A DNA stretch of 64,000 bases from the NCBI RefSeq assembly GCF_937129525.1, contig NZ_CAKZNK010000079.1:1-64000 (forward strand). Reading direction: 5' to 3'. The notes beneath the pieces were generated by a model, which was given only the letters and a program-made list of their open reading frames with translations, had not been told where the DNA came from and searched no databases. Source of the stretch: an uncultured Chloroflexus sp. Its GTDB lineage: Bacteria > Chloroflexota > Chloroflexia > Chloroflexales > Chloroflexaceae. Of this stretch, positions 47,659 to 60,068 are shown piece after piece (positions within the stretch are counted from its first letter, which is position 1; every line of letters begins with the position of its first letter). Made by a program: the position numbers and the translations under genes.

Positions 47659-48388
47659 AGCGGTGTGTCCGATTTGTCGCGGCGCCGGGTATTACACGCT
47701 GGCCGTGCCATACGGCGATCCGAACTTTGGCGTGTTGATCACGTGTCGGTGCAAACAGGCGGAAAAAGAGCGCCGTCGCTATGAAGAGCTGGAGCGGCTT
47801 TCAAATCTGGCGCCGTTACGCGACAAGACGTTTGCGACCTTCGATCGCGCGGTACCCGGCGTGCAACGAGCATTTGCGCGCGCCTACGAATACGCCCAGA
47901 ATCCGCAGGGCTGGTTGATCTTATTTGGCGGCTATGGCTGCGGCAAGACCCATCTGGCAGCAGCGATTGCCAATGAGGCACTGGATCGTCACACACCGGT
48001 ACTCTTCACCGTCGTGCCCGACCTGCTCGATCACCTGCGTTCAACGTTCGGCCCCAATTCGGAAACGGCTTACGATGAACGTTTCGAGCTGGTGCGTGAT
48101 GTGCCGTTGCTCATTCTTGATGATCTGGGTACTGAAAACACAACGCCGTGGGCGCGCGAAAAACTTTACCAGATCATGAACCATCGGTATAATTATGCTT
48201 TACCAACAGTGATCACCAGCAATCGTGATCCGAAGGACATTGATCCGCGCATCCTGTCTCGGATGTTTGATACCGCCATTTGCCGGGAACGAATTTTGAT
48301 CGAGGCGGGCGATTACCGTCGCTTAAGCCTGGAACAGCGGTACAATCCGCGCCGAAAGCGCAACGATAGTTCGCATACGCAACGTTAA
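47546..48388 (+). CDS. DnaC/DnaI-like helicase-loader ATPase
   Basis: A 280-residue AAA+ protein. An N-terminal zinc-binding element (VCPICRGAGYY, then ITCRCKQAEKERRR) precedes the ATPase domain with Walker A FGGYGCGKTHLAAAIANEAL. LLILDDLGTENTTPWAREKLYQI is Walker B, followed by TVITSNRDP (sensor 1) and an arginine finger in DPRILSRMFD. It would load the replicative helicase together with the DnaD-like protein. The ATG at 47546 lies within the DnaD-like gene, preceded by GAGAGG, so translation is probably coupled. Confidence 0.9.
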   Translation: MDENLRRIKPDDLSILKNIPADSLDTSSAEEATRATSEAVCPICRGAGYYTLAVPYGDPNFGVLITCRCKQAEKERRRYEELERLSNLAPLRDKTFATFDRAVPGVQRAFARAYEYAQNPQGWLILFGGYGCGKTHLAAAIANEALDRHTPVLFTVVPDLLDHLRSTFGPNSETAYDERFELVRDVPLLILDDLGTENTTPWAREKLYQIMNHRYNYALPTVITSNRDPKDIDPRILSRMFDTAICRERILIEAGDYRRLSLEQRYNPRRKRNDSSHTQR

Positions 48389-48411
48389 TAAGAACAGAAA
48401 GCACTTCGAAC

Positions 48412-49341
48412 ATGAGTTTGCGACATTTTCTTTCTGCGGCTGATCTGAGTCGCGCTGAAGCAGAAGCGCTGCTCGACCGGGCGGCAGCGCTGAAAGCAGC
48501 GTGGCGAGCTGGTGTTACCGATGATCGCCCTTTGCTTGGGCAGACGCTGGCCCTGGTCTTTGAAAAGCCCTCGCTGCGCACACGAGTCGCGTTTGAAGCG
48601 GGGATGACTCAGCTTGGCGGCCATCCGTCGTACCTTTCGGCCAACGATATCGATATGGGTGGGCGAGAAAGTGTGCCCGATGTCGCCCGCAACCTGAGTC
48701 GCTGGGTTGCCATTATCGCCGCGCGCGTCTTTAAACACGCTACCGTCGAGACGCTGGCCCGCTACGCGAGCGTACCGGTAATCAATGCCCTGTCTGATCG
48801 TGAACATCCCTGTCAGGCGCTGGCCGACATGTTGACGCTGCGCGAGAAGTTTGGTCGTCTGCAAGGTTTGACACTGGCATACGTTGGCGATGGCAATAAT
48901 GTTTGTCACTCATTGATGTTGCTCGGCGCAACACTCGGTGTTAACGTGCGCATCGGTTGTCCGATGGATTACCGCCCGGCGCCCGACATTACCGAACTGG
49001 CCGAACGGCTAGCTCAAGAACACGATGCAAGCCTGATGATTACCACTTCGCCGGTCGAGGCCGTTAGCGGCGCCGATGCTGTGTATACTGATGTATGGGC
49101 ATCGATGGGGCAAGAGCACGAAGCGGCTCGCCGGCGTCCGGTCTTCACACCGTACCAGGTCAATGAAGATCTCATGGCACACGCCGCACCGCGCGCGCTC
49201 GCTATGCACTGTCTGCCGGCGCACCGCGGTGAAGAGGTAACGGCTGGCGTGATTGACGGGCCGCAGTCAGTAGTTTTCGAACAGGCAGAGAATCGCCTCC
49301 ACGTGCAAAAGGCGCTTATCTTGCTCTTGTTAGGGAAATAG
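48412..49341 (+). CDS. argF: Ornithine carbamoyltransferase
   Basis: A 309-residue enzyme making citrulline from ornithine and carbamoyl phosphate in arginine synthesis. The carbamoyl-phosphate loop reads FEKPSLRTRVAFEAG (an SLRTR variant of STRTR that is known in the family). DREHPCQALADMLT is the HPCQ motif and HCLPAHRGEEV the ornithine-binding cysteine motif that separates it from aspartate carbamoyltransferase. It starts 23 bases after the DnaC-like gene. No other arginine genes are nearby. Confidence 0.94.
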   Translation: MSLRHFLSAADLSRAEAEALLDRAAALKAAWRAGVTDDRPLLGQTLALVFEKPSLRTRVAFEAGMTQLGGHPSYLSANDIDMGGRESVPDVARNLSRWVAIIAARVFKHATVETLARYASVPVINALSDREHPCQALADMLTLREKFGRLQGLTLAYVGDGNNVCHSLMLLGATLGVNVRIGCPMDYRPAPDITELAERLAQEHDASLMITTSPVEAVSGADAVYTDVWASMGQEHEAARRRPVFTPYQVNEDLMAHAAPRALAMHCLPAHRGEEVTAGVIDGPQSVVFEQAENRLHVQKALILLLLGK

Positions 49342-49366
49342 CGCCAATAGAAGTGGAAAGAGCGTT

Positions 49367-52300
49367 ATGGCAGGGAACCGGGCAATTTTCGATCGGGCGA
49401 TGGAGCAGTGCCGGGACGCATCGGCGCGAGGACAGTGGGAAGACGCTCTCCGCGCCGCAGTGCGAGCCTTGCAAGAATTTCCCCAGGATGTCGAGGCGCG
49501 CGCGGCAGCGGCAGTAGCCCTCTTTCAAACCAATCGGTTCGATAAAGCGTTGCAGGCTTTCGGTGACCTGCACCAGACCGATCCAGAAAATGTTTTCTAC
49601 ATTGACTACATTGCCCAGTGCTACCGCCGGCAAGGCGACACTGATGCAGCGGCTGAAGCCTACACGCTGCTGGCTGATCTGCATAGCGCGCAGGGACGCG
49701 CCTTGCAGGCGGCAGAAGCGTTGCGCGAATTACTTGCGCTGCAACCAGAGCTAGACGGACAACGACGTCGCCTGGCTCAGCTCTACGAGGATTTTGGCGC
49801 TTTGCCTGAAGCGGCTGAGACCCATCTTGAGCTGGCGCAACGCCTGATCGCGCAGGGCGATCTGCCCGCAGCTCTAAAAGAGGCAGAATGGGCATTGCGC
49901 CTGGCGCCCAATCACCGCGTAGCCCGCGAACTAACGAATCGCTTGCGCGAACAGCTCGGCGGCCAATCGGCTACGCCGCTGCGCGGTACGAGCAGTCTGC
50001 GCCCGAATCTTCCCACGAGCGCGTTGCGAGGTTCAGCTTCCCAACCAGAACAACTGGTCACCGAAGCGATTGCTTGCCAGCAGGCTGGCGATGAAGAACG
50101 GGCGATCACGTTATACGAGCAGGCATTGCAGGCCGGCCTCGAACGGGCCGATGTGCTCTATTCGCTCGGCTTGCTCTATCAGAGTCGCGGCAATCTGAAA
50201 GCGGCGGTGAGTGTGTTAACCCGCGCCGCTGGCGATTCGGAATATGCGCTCTCGGCGCACTTTGCGCTCGGCCAGGTCTACCGCGATCTGGGTCAGTTGC
50301 CGCAAGCAGCGCAAGAGTTTGAAACGACGATCGGGCTGGTCGATCTCGAAACCATCGGCAAGGCAGAGGCTGACGATCTGATTGCCATGTACGAGAGCGC
50401 TGCTACTATTTACGAGCAACTCGGCGATCTGGCGCGCGCGTCAGCCCTCTATGGGACTCTGGCCGATTTTCTCGCCAGTAAACGCTGGGGCCGTGAGCGA
50501 GCCGCCGAGTTTAAGAGTCGATCGAAAGAGCTGGCTGACCGTAATATGTTTGCCAGACTGCGCGCGATGGGCACCGGCGCTTTGCAACCACAACCATCAC
50601 CGCCACCGGCGCCCTCTGATGCACCGGCGTTGATTGATCCTACCAGCGAACGCTGGGGGAAGATTCGCCCGATTACTGACTTCCTTCGCTCTGGTAGTCG
50701 CGCCGATGATCAGCCAACACTTATCAATGAACTGACCGCTGTCGAACAGTTACCGCCAGCAGATGTTGAGCGCGCGCCATCTGTCCTGCTTCAACCAAAA
50801 TTTCCACCGCCCACACCGCTCGATCCGACCGGCCTTGATGAAATCACTGCGGAATGGCTGACGTTGAGCGGGAAGTACCTCGAACAAGAATTGTTCGATG
50901 CCGCACTCGATGCCTGCATGGAGGTCATTCACCGCAATGTTGAATATCTCCCCATCCATCTGCGGATGGGCGAGATTTATGAGCGGCAGGGGCGTTTTGA
51001 AGAGGCGCTGGCAAAATATCAATTGCTGATCGAAACTTACCGGGTGCGCGGTGAAGCTGAGAAGGCGATCGATGTCTACTTTCGCTTCATCGAACTCTCA
51101 CCTGATACAATCAATGCGCGCACGAAGTTGGCTGAGTTGCTCAAACAAACCGGACGGATTGACGAGGCCGTAACTCAATTATTGCACGTTGCCAATACCT
51201 ATTTCCGTCTCGGTCAAACCAATAAGGCGCTTGAAGAGTTTCGCCGCCTGTTGCAATGGGCACCCCAGCATCAGGAAGCGCACGCTCAATATGGACTGGC
51301 CTTGCTCAAACTGGAACGCTTTGAAGCTGCGCTCGATGAGTTCCGCCAGGCCCTTGAATTGGGATCGCCTGATGACCCGGTAGCGCTGGCCCGACTCAAT
51401 ATCACCCTGGCCCTGATGGGCGAACAGCCCCAGGTGATTTGGGACTCGCTGGCAACTGTGCTGGCTCAGTTGCGTCAACAACCCAACGCCTTTACCGCTG
51501 TGCAGGCCGAATATGTCGCTATCCTCCTGATCGAGGAGCGCGCTCTGTTGCACTACATGCTGGCAATCATCCAGCAACAGCACGAACAGCATCAGTCGGC
51601 ATTGCTCTCGCTGGAACAGGCGCAAATGCTCCTGCAAAGCGAACCCGATCCGTTGCTACCACCCGCGCTGGTCTATCGGGCCGCAGCCGACAGTTATATC
51701 GCTTTAGGGAATGCGGAGGCGGCACTCGATCAGTTGCGTCGCGGTCAGGCAGTCTCGGAGCAGACATCGCCTGAGACGGCGATTCAGCATCCATTTGCCA
51801 TTCCACCTTCGCGGGCCGACTTCGCGCGCCGCATGGCTGAAGCCTATGCTTTGAGCGAGGATCTGACCGGCGCCGAACAGGCGTTGCTTGAAGCAAAGAA
51901 GCTGCTGCCATACGATCGAGCAATTTACACCAAGCTGGCCGAAGTCTATTTCCGCCAGGGGAAATTAGCCGAGGCGTTAGCGCAGCTTGACGAACTGGCG
52001 ACATACTACGAAGAGCATCAGCAGCTTGACCGGGCAATTGAGATGCTCGAATTTGCCGCGCGATTGGCGCCAAGTCACATTGGAATGAGCAATCGGCTGG
52101 CCCGGTTGCAACTGCGGCGCGGCTATTTAGATCAGGGATTGAAAGGCCTGGTGCGGGTCAGCGAATTGCAGAAGCGCGCCGGTCAGTTGAAAGATGCTGT
52201 GGCTTCGTTGCAGGAAGTGGCTCAGACCTACTGGATGATGAGCGATCACGAACGCGCGCGCGAGATGTATGATCGCATCGTCCAGATTGCACCCAACGAC

Positions 52301-52642
52301 ATTGAGGCGCGCCAGTGGTTAGCTTTGATGCATACGCTGGGGCGACGCACGAAAGAGGCGATCAGCGAGAAGAAGCAGATCGCCCGTATCTTTGCTCAAC
52401 AACGAGATTACGATAATGCCATCGCCGAGCTGCACCAGATTATTGGACTCGATCAGCAAGATCTGGAAGCGTACTTTATGCTCTATGACATGCTGATGCG
52501 GCGCGAAGAGTATGGACAGGCGAGCCAGTTGTGCCGCCGTATGTTGAAGATGCCAGGTGTTGAGACGGAACGTGTCGAAGCGATGTTGAGCGCCGCTAAT
52601 CGTATGCTCGAGCAACGAAAGCCGGCGCCGCCACAGAGTTGA
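49367..52642 (+). CDS. Large tetratricopeptide-repeat protein
   Basis: A 1091-residue protein composed of helical repeats with the TPR pattern from end to end (for example EYLPIHLRMGEIYERQGRFEEAL and DLEAYFMLYDMLMRREEYGQAS). A Pro/Ala-rich, probably disordered break lies at about 400-490. No signal peptide or enzymatic domain was seen, so it is probably a cytoplasmic or inner-membrane-associated scaffold. Its stop overlaps the region just before the cdaA ATG, which suggests that it belongs to the c-di-AMP operon. Partners unknown. Confidence 0.88.
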   Translation: MAGNRAIFDRAMEQCRDASARGQWEDALRAAVRALQEFPQDVEARAAAAVALFQTNRFDKALQAFGDLHQTDPENVFYIDYIAQCYRRQGDTDAAAEAYTLLADLHSAQGRALQAAEALRELLALQPELDGQRRRLAQLYEDFGALPEAAETHLELAQRLIAQGDLPAALKEAEWALRLAPNHRVARELTNRLREQLGGQSATPLRGTSSLRPNLPTSALRGSASQPEQLVTEAIACQQAGDEERAITLYEQALQAGLERADVLYSLGLLYQSRGNLKAAVSVLTRAAGDSEYALSAHFALGQVYRDLGQLPQAAQEFETTIGLVDLETIGKAEADDLIAMYESAATIYEQLGDLARASALYGTLADFLASKRWGRERAAEFKSRSKELADRNMFARLRAMGTGALQPQPSPPPAPSDAPALIDPTSERWGKIRPITDFLRSGSRADDQPTLINELTAVEQLPPADVERAPSVLLQPKFPPPTPLDPTGLDEITAEWLTLSGKYLEQELFDAALDACMEVIHRNVEYLPIHLRMGEIYERQGRFEEALAKYQLLIETYRVRGEAEKAIDVYFRFIELSPDTINARTKLAELLKQTGRIDEAVTQLLHVANTYFRLGQTNKALEEFRRLLQWAPQHQEAHAQYGLALLKLERFEAALDEFRQALELGSPDDPVALARLNITLALMGEQPQVIWDSLATVLAQLRQQPNAFTAVQAEYVAILLIEERALLHYMLAIIQQQHEQHQSALLSLEQAQMLLQSEPDPLLPPALVYRAAADSYIALGNAEAALDQLRRGQAVSEQTSPETAIQHPFAIPPSRADFARRMAEAYALSEDLTGAEQALLEAKKLLPYDRAIYTKLAEVYFRQGKLAEALAQLDELATYYEEHQQLDRAIEMLEFAARLAPSHIGMSNRLARLQLRRGYLDQGLKGLVRVSELQKRAGQLKDAVASLQEVAQTYWMMSDHERAREMYDRIVQIAPNDIEARQWLALMHTLGRRTKEAISEKKQIARIFAQQRDYDNAIAELHQIIGLDQQDLEAYFMLYDMLMRREEYGQASQLCRRMLKMPGVETERVEAMLSAANRMLEQRKPAPPQS

Positions 52643-52644
52643 CG

Positions 52645-53475
52645 ATGGTAGAGTTCGAGCGTCTCTGGGCGCGGCTGAATCCACTGACCTCGCCCTTTGC
52701 GCTGATTGACATCTTGATCGTTGCCGCGTTTTTCTACTGGTTACTGGGCATTGTGCGGGGTACTCGCGCAGTGCAGTTGTTGCGTGGGGTTGGTATTTTG
52801 CTGGCAATCGCATTTCTGATGCCGTCGATTGCCAGCGATCGCCTGACCTTGCTCAACTGGCTGGTGGTGAATGTGATCTCACCGGCGCTGATTGTGGCCA
52901 TTCCGGTGCTCTTTCAGCCAGAGTTACGCCGCGCCCTGGAAAGCCTGGGTCGCTCAAGCGATCTGTTCGGGCGGCCATTCGGCGGAGTTAACCGTTCTGA
53001 GTTGCTCGAAACTATTAACGTGATCAGCCGCGCTGCTGCGCAAATGTCGCAGCAAGGGGTTGGCGCGCTGATGGTGATCGAACGCCGCACCCAGTTGCAA
53101 GAATTTGCCGATCGCGGCGTTATTATCGATTCGCGCATTTCTGTGCCATTGCTACTCAACATCTTCTATCCTAATTCGCCGCTGCATGATATGGCTGTCA
53201 TCATTCGCGGTAACCGCATTCTAGCCGCCAATGTGGTGCTTCCACTGAGCGAAGACATTTCCGGACCTCGACGCTATGGCACCCGCCATCGCGCCGCCAA
53301 GGGTATTACTGAACAAACCGATGCACTGGCGGTGGTAGTGTCTGAAGAGACCGGCGCCATTTCACTGGTCAGTGATGGTCGTCTGGTCAGCTACCTGACC
53401 GAGAGTCGGCTGCGGGCAATGCTGGCTGACTTGATGCAAGTGCCGCTTGAACCAGAAGCGAAGAGGGCAGCATGA
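52645..53475 (+). CDS. cdaA: Diadenylate cyclase CdaA (membrane-bound)
   Basis: A 276-residue enzyme that makes c-di-AMP from two ATP. Three N-terminal membrane segments (about 15-95) precede the DAC domain. The nucleotide site is recognisable in NSPLHDMAVII (residues 182-184 read DMA where the canonical motif is DGA) and in YGTRHRAAKGITEQTDAL with the RHR motif at 214-216. The Gly-to-Met change lies in the catalytic loop and could affect activity; the rest looks intact. The ATG at 52645 is preferred to a TTG at 52639 which overlaps the upstream stop. cdaR overlaps its end. Confidence 0.9.
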   Translation: MVEFERLWARLNPLTSPFALIDILIVAAFFYWLLGIVRGTRAVQLLRGVGILLAIAFLMPSIASDRLTLLNWLVVNVISPALIVAIPVLFQPELRRALESLGRSSDLFGRPFGGVNRSELLETINVISRAAAQMSQQGVGALMVIERRTQLQEFADRGVIIDSRISVPLLLNIFYPNSPLHDMAVIIRGNRILAANVVLPLSEDISGPRRYGTRHRAAKGITEQTDALAVVVSEETGAISLVSDGRLVSYLTESRLRAMLADLMQVPLEPEAKRAA

Positions 53476-54806
53476 ACGGCGTGCGTTCGACGGTCTTGCG
53501 CGTATTACTGGCCTTTGGCCTGAGCTTTGCCCTCTGGTCGTTCGTTTCGTTTAGCGAAAACCCTGAAGAGACAGCGCGGTTCGAGGATTTGACATTACAG
53601 ATTGTTGGCCTGGCAACCGATTTGGCTATCGTTGACGCCAATGGCATTCCCACCACCAGCTTTCCTTCAGTTGATGTCACTCTACGCACTGATCGCCGTC
53701 AGCGTTCAGAATTGCGTCCGGTTGACATTCGAGTTGTGGCCGATCTGAGCGGACTCGGTCCCGGCGATCATATAGTGCCGATCAATGTACAACCAACTCG
53801 GAGCAATCTCTCGTTTAGCGTCTCATCCGAAGGGGTAGAACCGCCAACAATTACTGTTCGTCTGGAACCAATCGAGACCATTACTGTACCGATCAATCTC
53901 GAAATTATCGGCTCACCGCCATTTAGCTTCGAACGAGGCACGCCTGAGCTGCGTTACAACGGCGAAATGATTCGCGCGGTAGAGGTCAGCGGCCCCCAAA
54001 GTCGCGTCTTACGAGTGGTAGCCGCGCGCACAGTTGCCAACATTGCCCAGTTGCGTGCCACCTATAATGCGCCTCTCAACCTGACTCCGGTTGACGCCAA
54101 TAATCAACCTATCGAAGGGGTACAGGTACGACCGGCAACGATTACCGTGATCATCCCGATCAATCCGGTAGTCGGATTGCGGCTGGTGCCGGTTGCCCCA
54201 CTTATCATCGGCTCGCCAGCACCCGGCTATACCGTAAGCAGGATTGAGATTGAACCACCACTGATTACCCTTACCGGTAGCTCTGGTCCGCTTGACGCGA
54301 TTAGCCTCTTGCAAACCGAAGTGATTGACATCAGTGATGCGCGCGAGACAGTAGTTCGGATCGCGCCGTTGATCATACCAACCGGAACCTCGCCGGCGCA
54401 GGGCGAACCCGATGTAGTGACCGTGACCGTCGAAATCACGCCCATCGCTTTGCCGTTTCAAGTGCGGCTACCGGTTGAAATCACCCTCACTGGCGCGCGC
54501 AGTGATGTGATCGCAACGGTGCAACCTGGCGTGGTTGAGATCACCTTTTCGGGGATAAGCGATCAACTGACGGCACTGGCTGCTGCGCCATTAGTTGTTC
54601 AGTTCGATTTGAGCAACCTTGCGCCGGGAGTCTACCCATTTCCTGTGCGGCCCAATCTCCCCAATGGGGTGAGTATCGTCGGCGAGCCACCAGAAGTGAC
54701 GATAACTATCGTGCCGATCCCTACACCAACACCTTCACCCACACCAGAAGCGACTGCCGAGCCTGAGGCGGAGCTAACTCCAACACCCGATTCGTCATCA
54801 CCCTGA
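53472..54806 (+). CDS. cdaR: YbbR/CdaR-family regulator of diadenylate cyclase
   Basis: A 444-residue protein with one N-terminal membrane segment (VLRVLLAFGLSFALWSFVSF) and an extracytoplasmic part made of about four YbbR-type beta domains. Examples are ITVPINLEIIGSPPFSFERG, GLRLVPVAPLIIGSPAPGYTVSRIEIEPP and FQVRLPVEITLTGARSDVIATVQP. The end is a Pro/Thr/Glu-rich tail (TPTPSPTPEATAEPEAE). CdaR modulates CdaA across the membrane in Firmicutes; the ATGA overlap with cdaA supports the same pairing here. The glmM gene that often follows is absent. Confidence 0.9.
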   Translation: MNGVRSTVLRVLLAFGLSFALWSFVSFSENPEETARFEDLTLQIVGLATDLAIVDANGIPTTSFPSVDVTLRTDRRQRSELRPVDIRVVADLSGLGPGDHIVPINVQPTRSNLSFSVSSEGVEPPTITVRLEPIETITVPINLEIIGSPPFSFERGTPELRYNGEMIRAVEVSGPQSRVLRVVAARTVANIAQLRATYNAPLNLTPVDANNQPIEGVQVRPATITVIIPINPVVGLRLVPVAPLIIGSPAPGYTVSRIEIEPPLITLTGSSGPLDAISLLQTEVIDISDARETVVRIAPLIIPTGTSPAQGEPDVVTVTVEITPIALPFQVRLPVEITLTGARSDVIATVQPGVVEITFSGISDQLTALAAAPLVVQFDLSNLAPGVYPFPVRPNLPNGVSIVGEPPEVTITIVPIPTPTPSPTPEATAEPEAELTPTPDSSSP

Positions 54807-54819
54807 ACAGAGTAAACCG

Positions 54820-54839
54820 GCTCACAGCGCGCTGTGAGC
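54820..54839 (+). terminator. Palindrome after cdaR
   Basis: A perfect 20-base inverted repeat (GCTCACAGCG and its complement), 14 bases after the cdaR stop. No T-run. The remaining gap to 55084 holds no recognisable gene. Confidence 0.55.
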
Positions 54840-55084
54840 TGCCTGCCTCTCGTGGGTAGCAACTTTACAGCCAGACACGAAAAGACCGTATTCAATGCTG
54901 CGCCAAAGACCAGGTGATTTATGCCAAATTGGGCCTCACCTGGTCTGGCACATTCTCGCAAATGATGATATGCAAAAGTGATGATCGTTTCCCAGAGCAA
55001 GATAAAGAGATCGTCGAGTCGATACCGGCAAGCATCATGATGGAGCGCAAGATAGCGAACGGCGCGATGGTCACTCAGAGCGCA

Positions 55085-55112
55085 ACCGGGGCGCAGCGTA
55101 TTGCGCCCCGGT
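55085..55112 (-). terminator. Hairpin after gyrA
   Basis: 11-bp stem ACCGGGGCGCA/TGCGCCCCGGT with a 6-base loop, 34 bases past the gyrA stop on the minus strand; no T-run. Confidence 0.55.
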
Positions 55113-55145
55113 CGCCTGACTCCACACCTCTTTCGCGCGCTTTGC

Positions 55146-57614
55146 TTATCCCATTGGATCGATCAAGGTTGGCGCGAAACCATTGCCATTTTCGTCCGGA
55201 TCCTCCACTGAGAGCGCAGCCACGCGGTCACCGGTCGCAACGTTTACCACCGTCACCCCCTGCGTGGCCCGCCCCAGGCGCGAAATCTCGCTGGCGCTGG
55301 TGCGCATGACCATCCCACCGGTCGTGATGAAGGTCAGCAACGAGCGCTCGTGTACAACTGCGGCAGCCGCCACCTCATCTTGTTCGTTGCGCAGTCTGAT
55401 CGTGATCACCCCACCGGTAGCGCGCCCCTTCACCGGATACTCACTGAGCGCAGTGCGCTTACCGATCCCGCGAGCGGTGACGACCAGCAGATCGGCGCCG
55501 TCCTCTGCCAGGTCCATACTGACAACCCGGTCACCCTCAGCCAGATTAATCCCGATCACACCGGTGGCGGGGCGGCCCATTGGACGCACTTCACTCTGCT
55601 CGAAGCGCAGTGTCTGACCACGAGCAGTTGTAAGCAGAATATCTTCATGACCGTGGCTCACCCGCACCCAACCCAGCACATCACCCTCTTCCAGCCCGAT
55701 TGCAATCAGACCATTCGAGCGCACCTGACTATACTCGCGCAGTTGTGTCCGCTTGATCTTGCCGCGCACTGTTGCCATCACAAGATACTCGGCATCGAAT
55801 TCGCGCACAGCCAGCATTGAGGTCACCTGCTCACCCGGTTCGAGTGAAACCAGATTCACCAGAGGCAAACCTTTGGCAGTGCGCGAGCTGTCGGGCACCT
55901 CGTGTGCTTTGAGCTGATAGACCTTGCCACGGTCGGTGAAGAAGAGCAGGTTATCGAGCGAATTGCACGTCAACAGGTGACGCACAATGTCCTGTTCGCG
56001 GGTCAGCATCCCTTTAATGCCGCGCCCACCACGACGCTGAGTGCGGTAAGCATCAGGCAACTGACGTTTGATATAACCTCGATCGGTGAAGGTAATCATC
56101 ACCCGCACATCAGGGATCAAATCCTCGTCACTGACTTCACCGGTAACGTCAGGAATGATGCGCGTGCGTCGCGGGTCGCCGTACTTTTCCTTCAGTCGCG
56201 CCAAATCCTGCTGGATGAGATGCAACACCTTGCGTGGATTGGCCAGAATGTCTTCCAGCTCGGCGATCAGCTTGATCACCTCGCGATATTCATCTTCGAT
56301 CTTCTTGCGCTCAAGCGCAGCCAGCCGACGCAATTGCAGCTCGAGGATCGCCTGGGCCTGCCGTTCGGTCAGAGCAAAGTTTTGCATCAAATTGTTGCGC
56401 GCGCTTTCAGCCGTGCGCGAATTGCGGATCGTCTGGATCACAGCGTCGAGATTATCAAGCGCAATCTTCAACCCTTCGAGAATATGGGCGCGTTCGCGCG
56501 CGCGGGCCAGATCGAACTCGGTACGACGGCGAATCACCTCCTGGCGGTGACTGATGTACTCTTGCAGCAACCGTTTGAGCGTCAAGACGCGCGGCTGGCG
56601 CCCGTGCTCGACCAGCGCCAGCATATTGACGCCAAAGGTGGTTTGCATCTGCGTATGCTTGTACAGCGCATTCAGCACCTTTTTCGGTTGCGCATCTTGC
56701 TTGAGCAAAATGACCAGCCGCATCCCATTGCGGTCGCTTTCATCACGCACATCACGGATTCCCTCGATCTTGCGATCTTTGACCAGCTCGGCGATGCGCT
56801 CTTGCAAACGGGCTTTGTTTACCTGATAGGGTAATTCGGTCACGACGATCATATATGCGCCGCGTCCGGCCTCTTCGATATGAGTCTTGGCGCGCAAGGT
56901 AATCTGACCGCGACCGGTGCTATAGGCAGCGAGGATGCCATCTGTGCCGAGGATCAAGCCGGCAGTGGGAAAATCGGGGCCGGGGATGATCTTCATCAGC
57001 TCTTCGACCGTCGCTTCCGGATGATCGATGAGATAACTGATCGCATCGCACAGCTCACTCAGATTGTGCGGCGGGATATTGGTAGCCATGCCGACTGCGA
57101 TGCCGGATGCGCCATTGAGCAGCAGATTGGGCAAGATAGCGGGCAACACTACCGGCTCGCGATAGCTGCCATCGAAGTTGTCGCGGAAATCGACCGTATC
57201 CTTCTCGATTTCGTTGAGTAGCTCTTCGGCAATTGGGGCAAGACGGGCTTCGGTATAGCGCATTGCCGCCGGTGGGTCACCGTCGATTGAGCCGAAGTTA
57301 CCCTGACCATCGATGAGCGGGTAGCGCATACTCCACGGCTGCGCCATGCGGGCTAGCGCATCGTAGACTGCGCTGTCGCCGTGGGGGTGCATCTTGCCGA
57401 GCACATCGCCGACAATGCGGGCACTCTTCTTGTAGGGCTGGTTGCTGCGGAAGCCCATATCCCACATGCCGTACAGGATACGGCGCTGCACTGGCTTGAG
57501 ACCGTCACGCGCATCGGGAAGCGCGCGTGAGACGATAACGCTCATCGCGTAACTGAGATAGGCCGTCCGCATCTCGTTGGTGATACTGACGGGCCGAACG
57601 ATGCCGATTTCCAT
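55146..57614 (-). CDS. gyrA: DNA gyrase subunit A
   Basis: An 822-residue type-II topoisomerase subunit. The winged-helix part has [18 protein letters not shown] with S81 and D85 at the two quinolone-resistance positions in the sensitive form, and the catalytic tyrosine Y120 in AMRYTEARL. The long coiled-coil arm is followed by a six-bladed C-terminal domain that starts with the GyrA box QRRGGRG (about 526-532). The box separates it from ParC and shows that it can wrap DNA for negative supercoiling. gyrB is not in the window. Confidence 0.96.
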   Translation of the reverse strand: MEIGIVRPVSITNEMRTAYLSYAMSVIVSRALPDARDGLKPVQRRILYGMWDMGFRSNQPYKKSARIVGDVLGKMHPHGDSAVYDALARMAQPWSMRYPLIDGQGNFGSIDGDPPAAMRYTEARLAPIAEELLNEIEKDTVDFRDNFDGSYREPVVLPAILPNLLLNGASGIAVGMATNIPPHNLSELCDAISYLIDHPEATVEELMKIIPGPDFPTAGLILGTDGILAAYSTGRGQITLRAKTHIEEAGRGAYMIVVTELPYQVNKARLQERIAELVKDRKIEGIRDVRDESDRNGMRLVILLKQDAQPKKVLNALYKHTQMQTTFGVNMLALVEHGRQPRVLTLKRLLQEYISHRQEVIRRRTEFDLARARERAHILEGLKIALDNLDAVIQTIRNSRTAESARNNLMQNFALTERQAQAILELQLRRLAALERKKIEDEYREVIKLIAELEDILANPRKVLHLIQQDLARLKEKYGDPRRTRIIPDVTGEVSDEDLIPDVRVMITFTDRGYIKRQLPDAYRTQRRGGRGIKGMLTREQDIVRHLLTCNSLDNLLFFTDRGKVYQLKAHEVPDSSRTAKGLPLVNLVSLEPGEQVTSMLAVREFDAEYLVMATVRGKIKRTQLREYSQVRSNGLIAIGLEEGDVLGWVRVSHGHEDILLTTARGQTLRFEQSEVRPMGRPATGVIGINLAEGDRVVSMDLAEDGADLLVVTARGIGKRTALSEYPVKGRATGGVITIRLRNEQDEVAAAAVVHERSLLTFITTGGMVMRTSASEISRLGRATQGVTVVNVATGDRVAALSVEDPDENGNGFAPTLIDPMG

Positions 57615-57639
57615 TGATTGCTCCGTTGGTCGGTTTTAG

Positions 57640-57698
57640 CGCATCATGATGCGATGTTTACCATCTGATATTATACCTGATCTGGCAGGTTTTGTCGA
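57640..57698 (-). promoter_or_regulatory. gyrA promoter with palindrome in the initial transcript
   Basis: Minus strand TCGACA (57693-57698), 17 bases, TATAAT (57670-57675). A perfect 14-base palindrome CGCATCATGATGCG (57640-57653) lies about 10-23 bases downstream of the predicted start and could be an operator. Confidence 0.6.
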
Positions 57699-57774
57699 AT
57701 AGTTGCGAAAACATGTTCTATCAGACAGGGTTGTGCTACAATTCAGACAGCACCTGCTATCGAAAGGAGGAGCA

Positions 57775-59832
<2,058 letters not shown>

Positions 59833-59859
<27 letters not shown>

Positions 59860-59945
59860 AGACACTTCAACTTCACGTTTAATGCGCGTTATCGGTCTGC
59901 TTGACCGCGTTGCAAGCCCAGTTGGGTGGGTAGAGACACTTCAAC
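59833..59945. repeat. Perfect 39-base direct repeat at the end of the YyaL-type gene
   Basis: 59833-59871 and 59907-59945 are identical over 39 bases, with offset 74. The first copy contains the last nine codons, including the stop, of the thioredoxin-domain gene. The second lies in the following gap. Confidence 0.9.
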
Positions 59946-60068
59946 AGGCAGGCCCACGCCCAACTGCCAGGCCAGTCGTCTGACCGGGCACCTGCGCCGG
60001 CAACGACTGGCCTGTGGCATAATGCGGGCAGTGTGAACGTTCAGCGGTTTGCGACGCGCTTAAGACCT

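Noticed and set aside
55902-56834. 310-codon plus-strand frame inside gyrA
   Set aside because: Antisense to a clear GyrA; no ribosome-binding site or recognisable domain.
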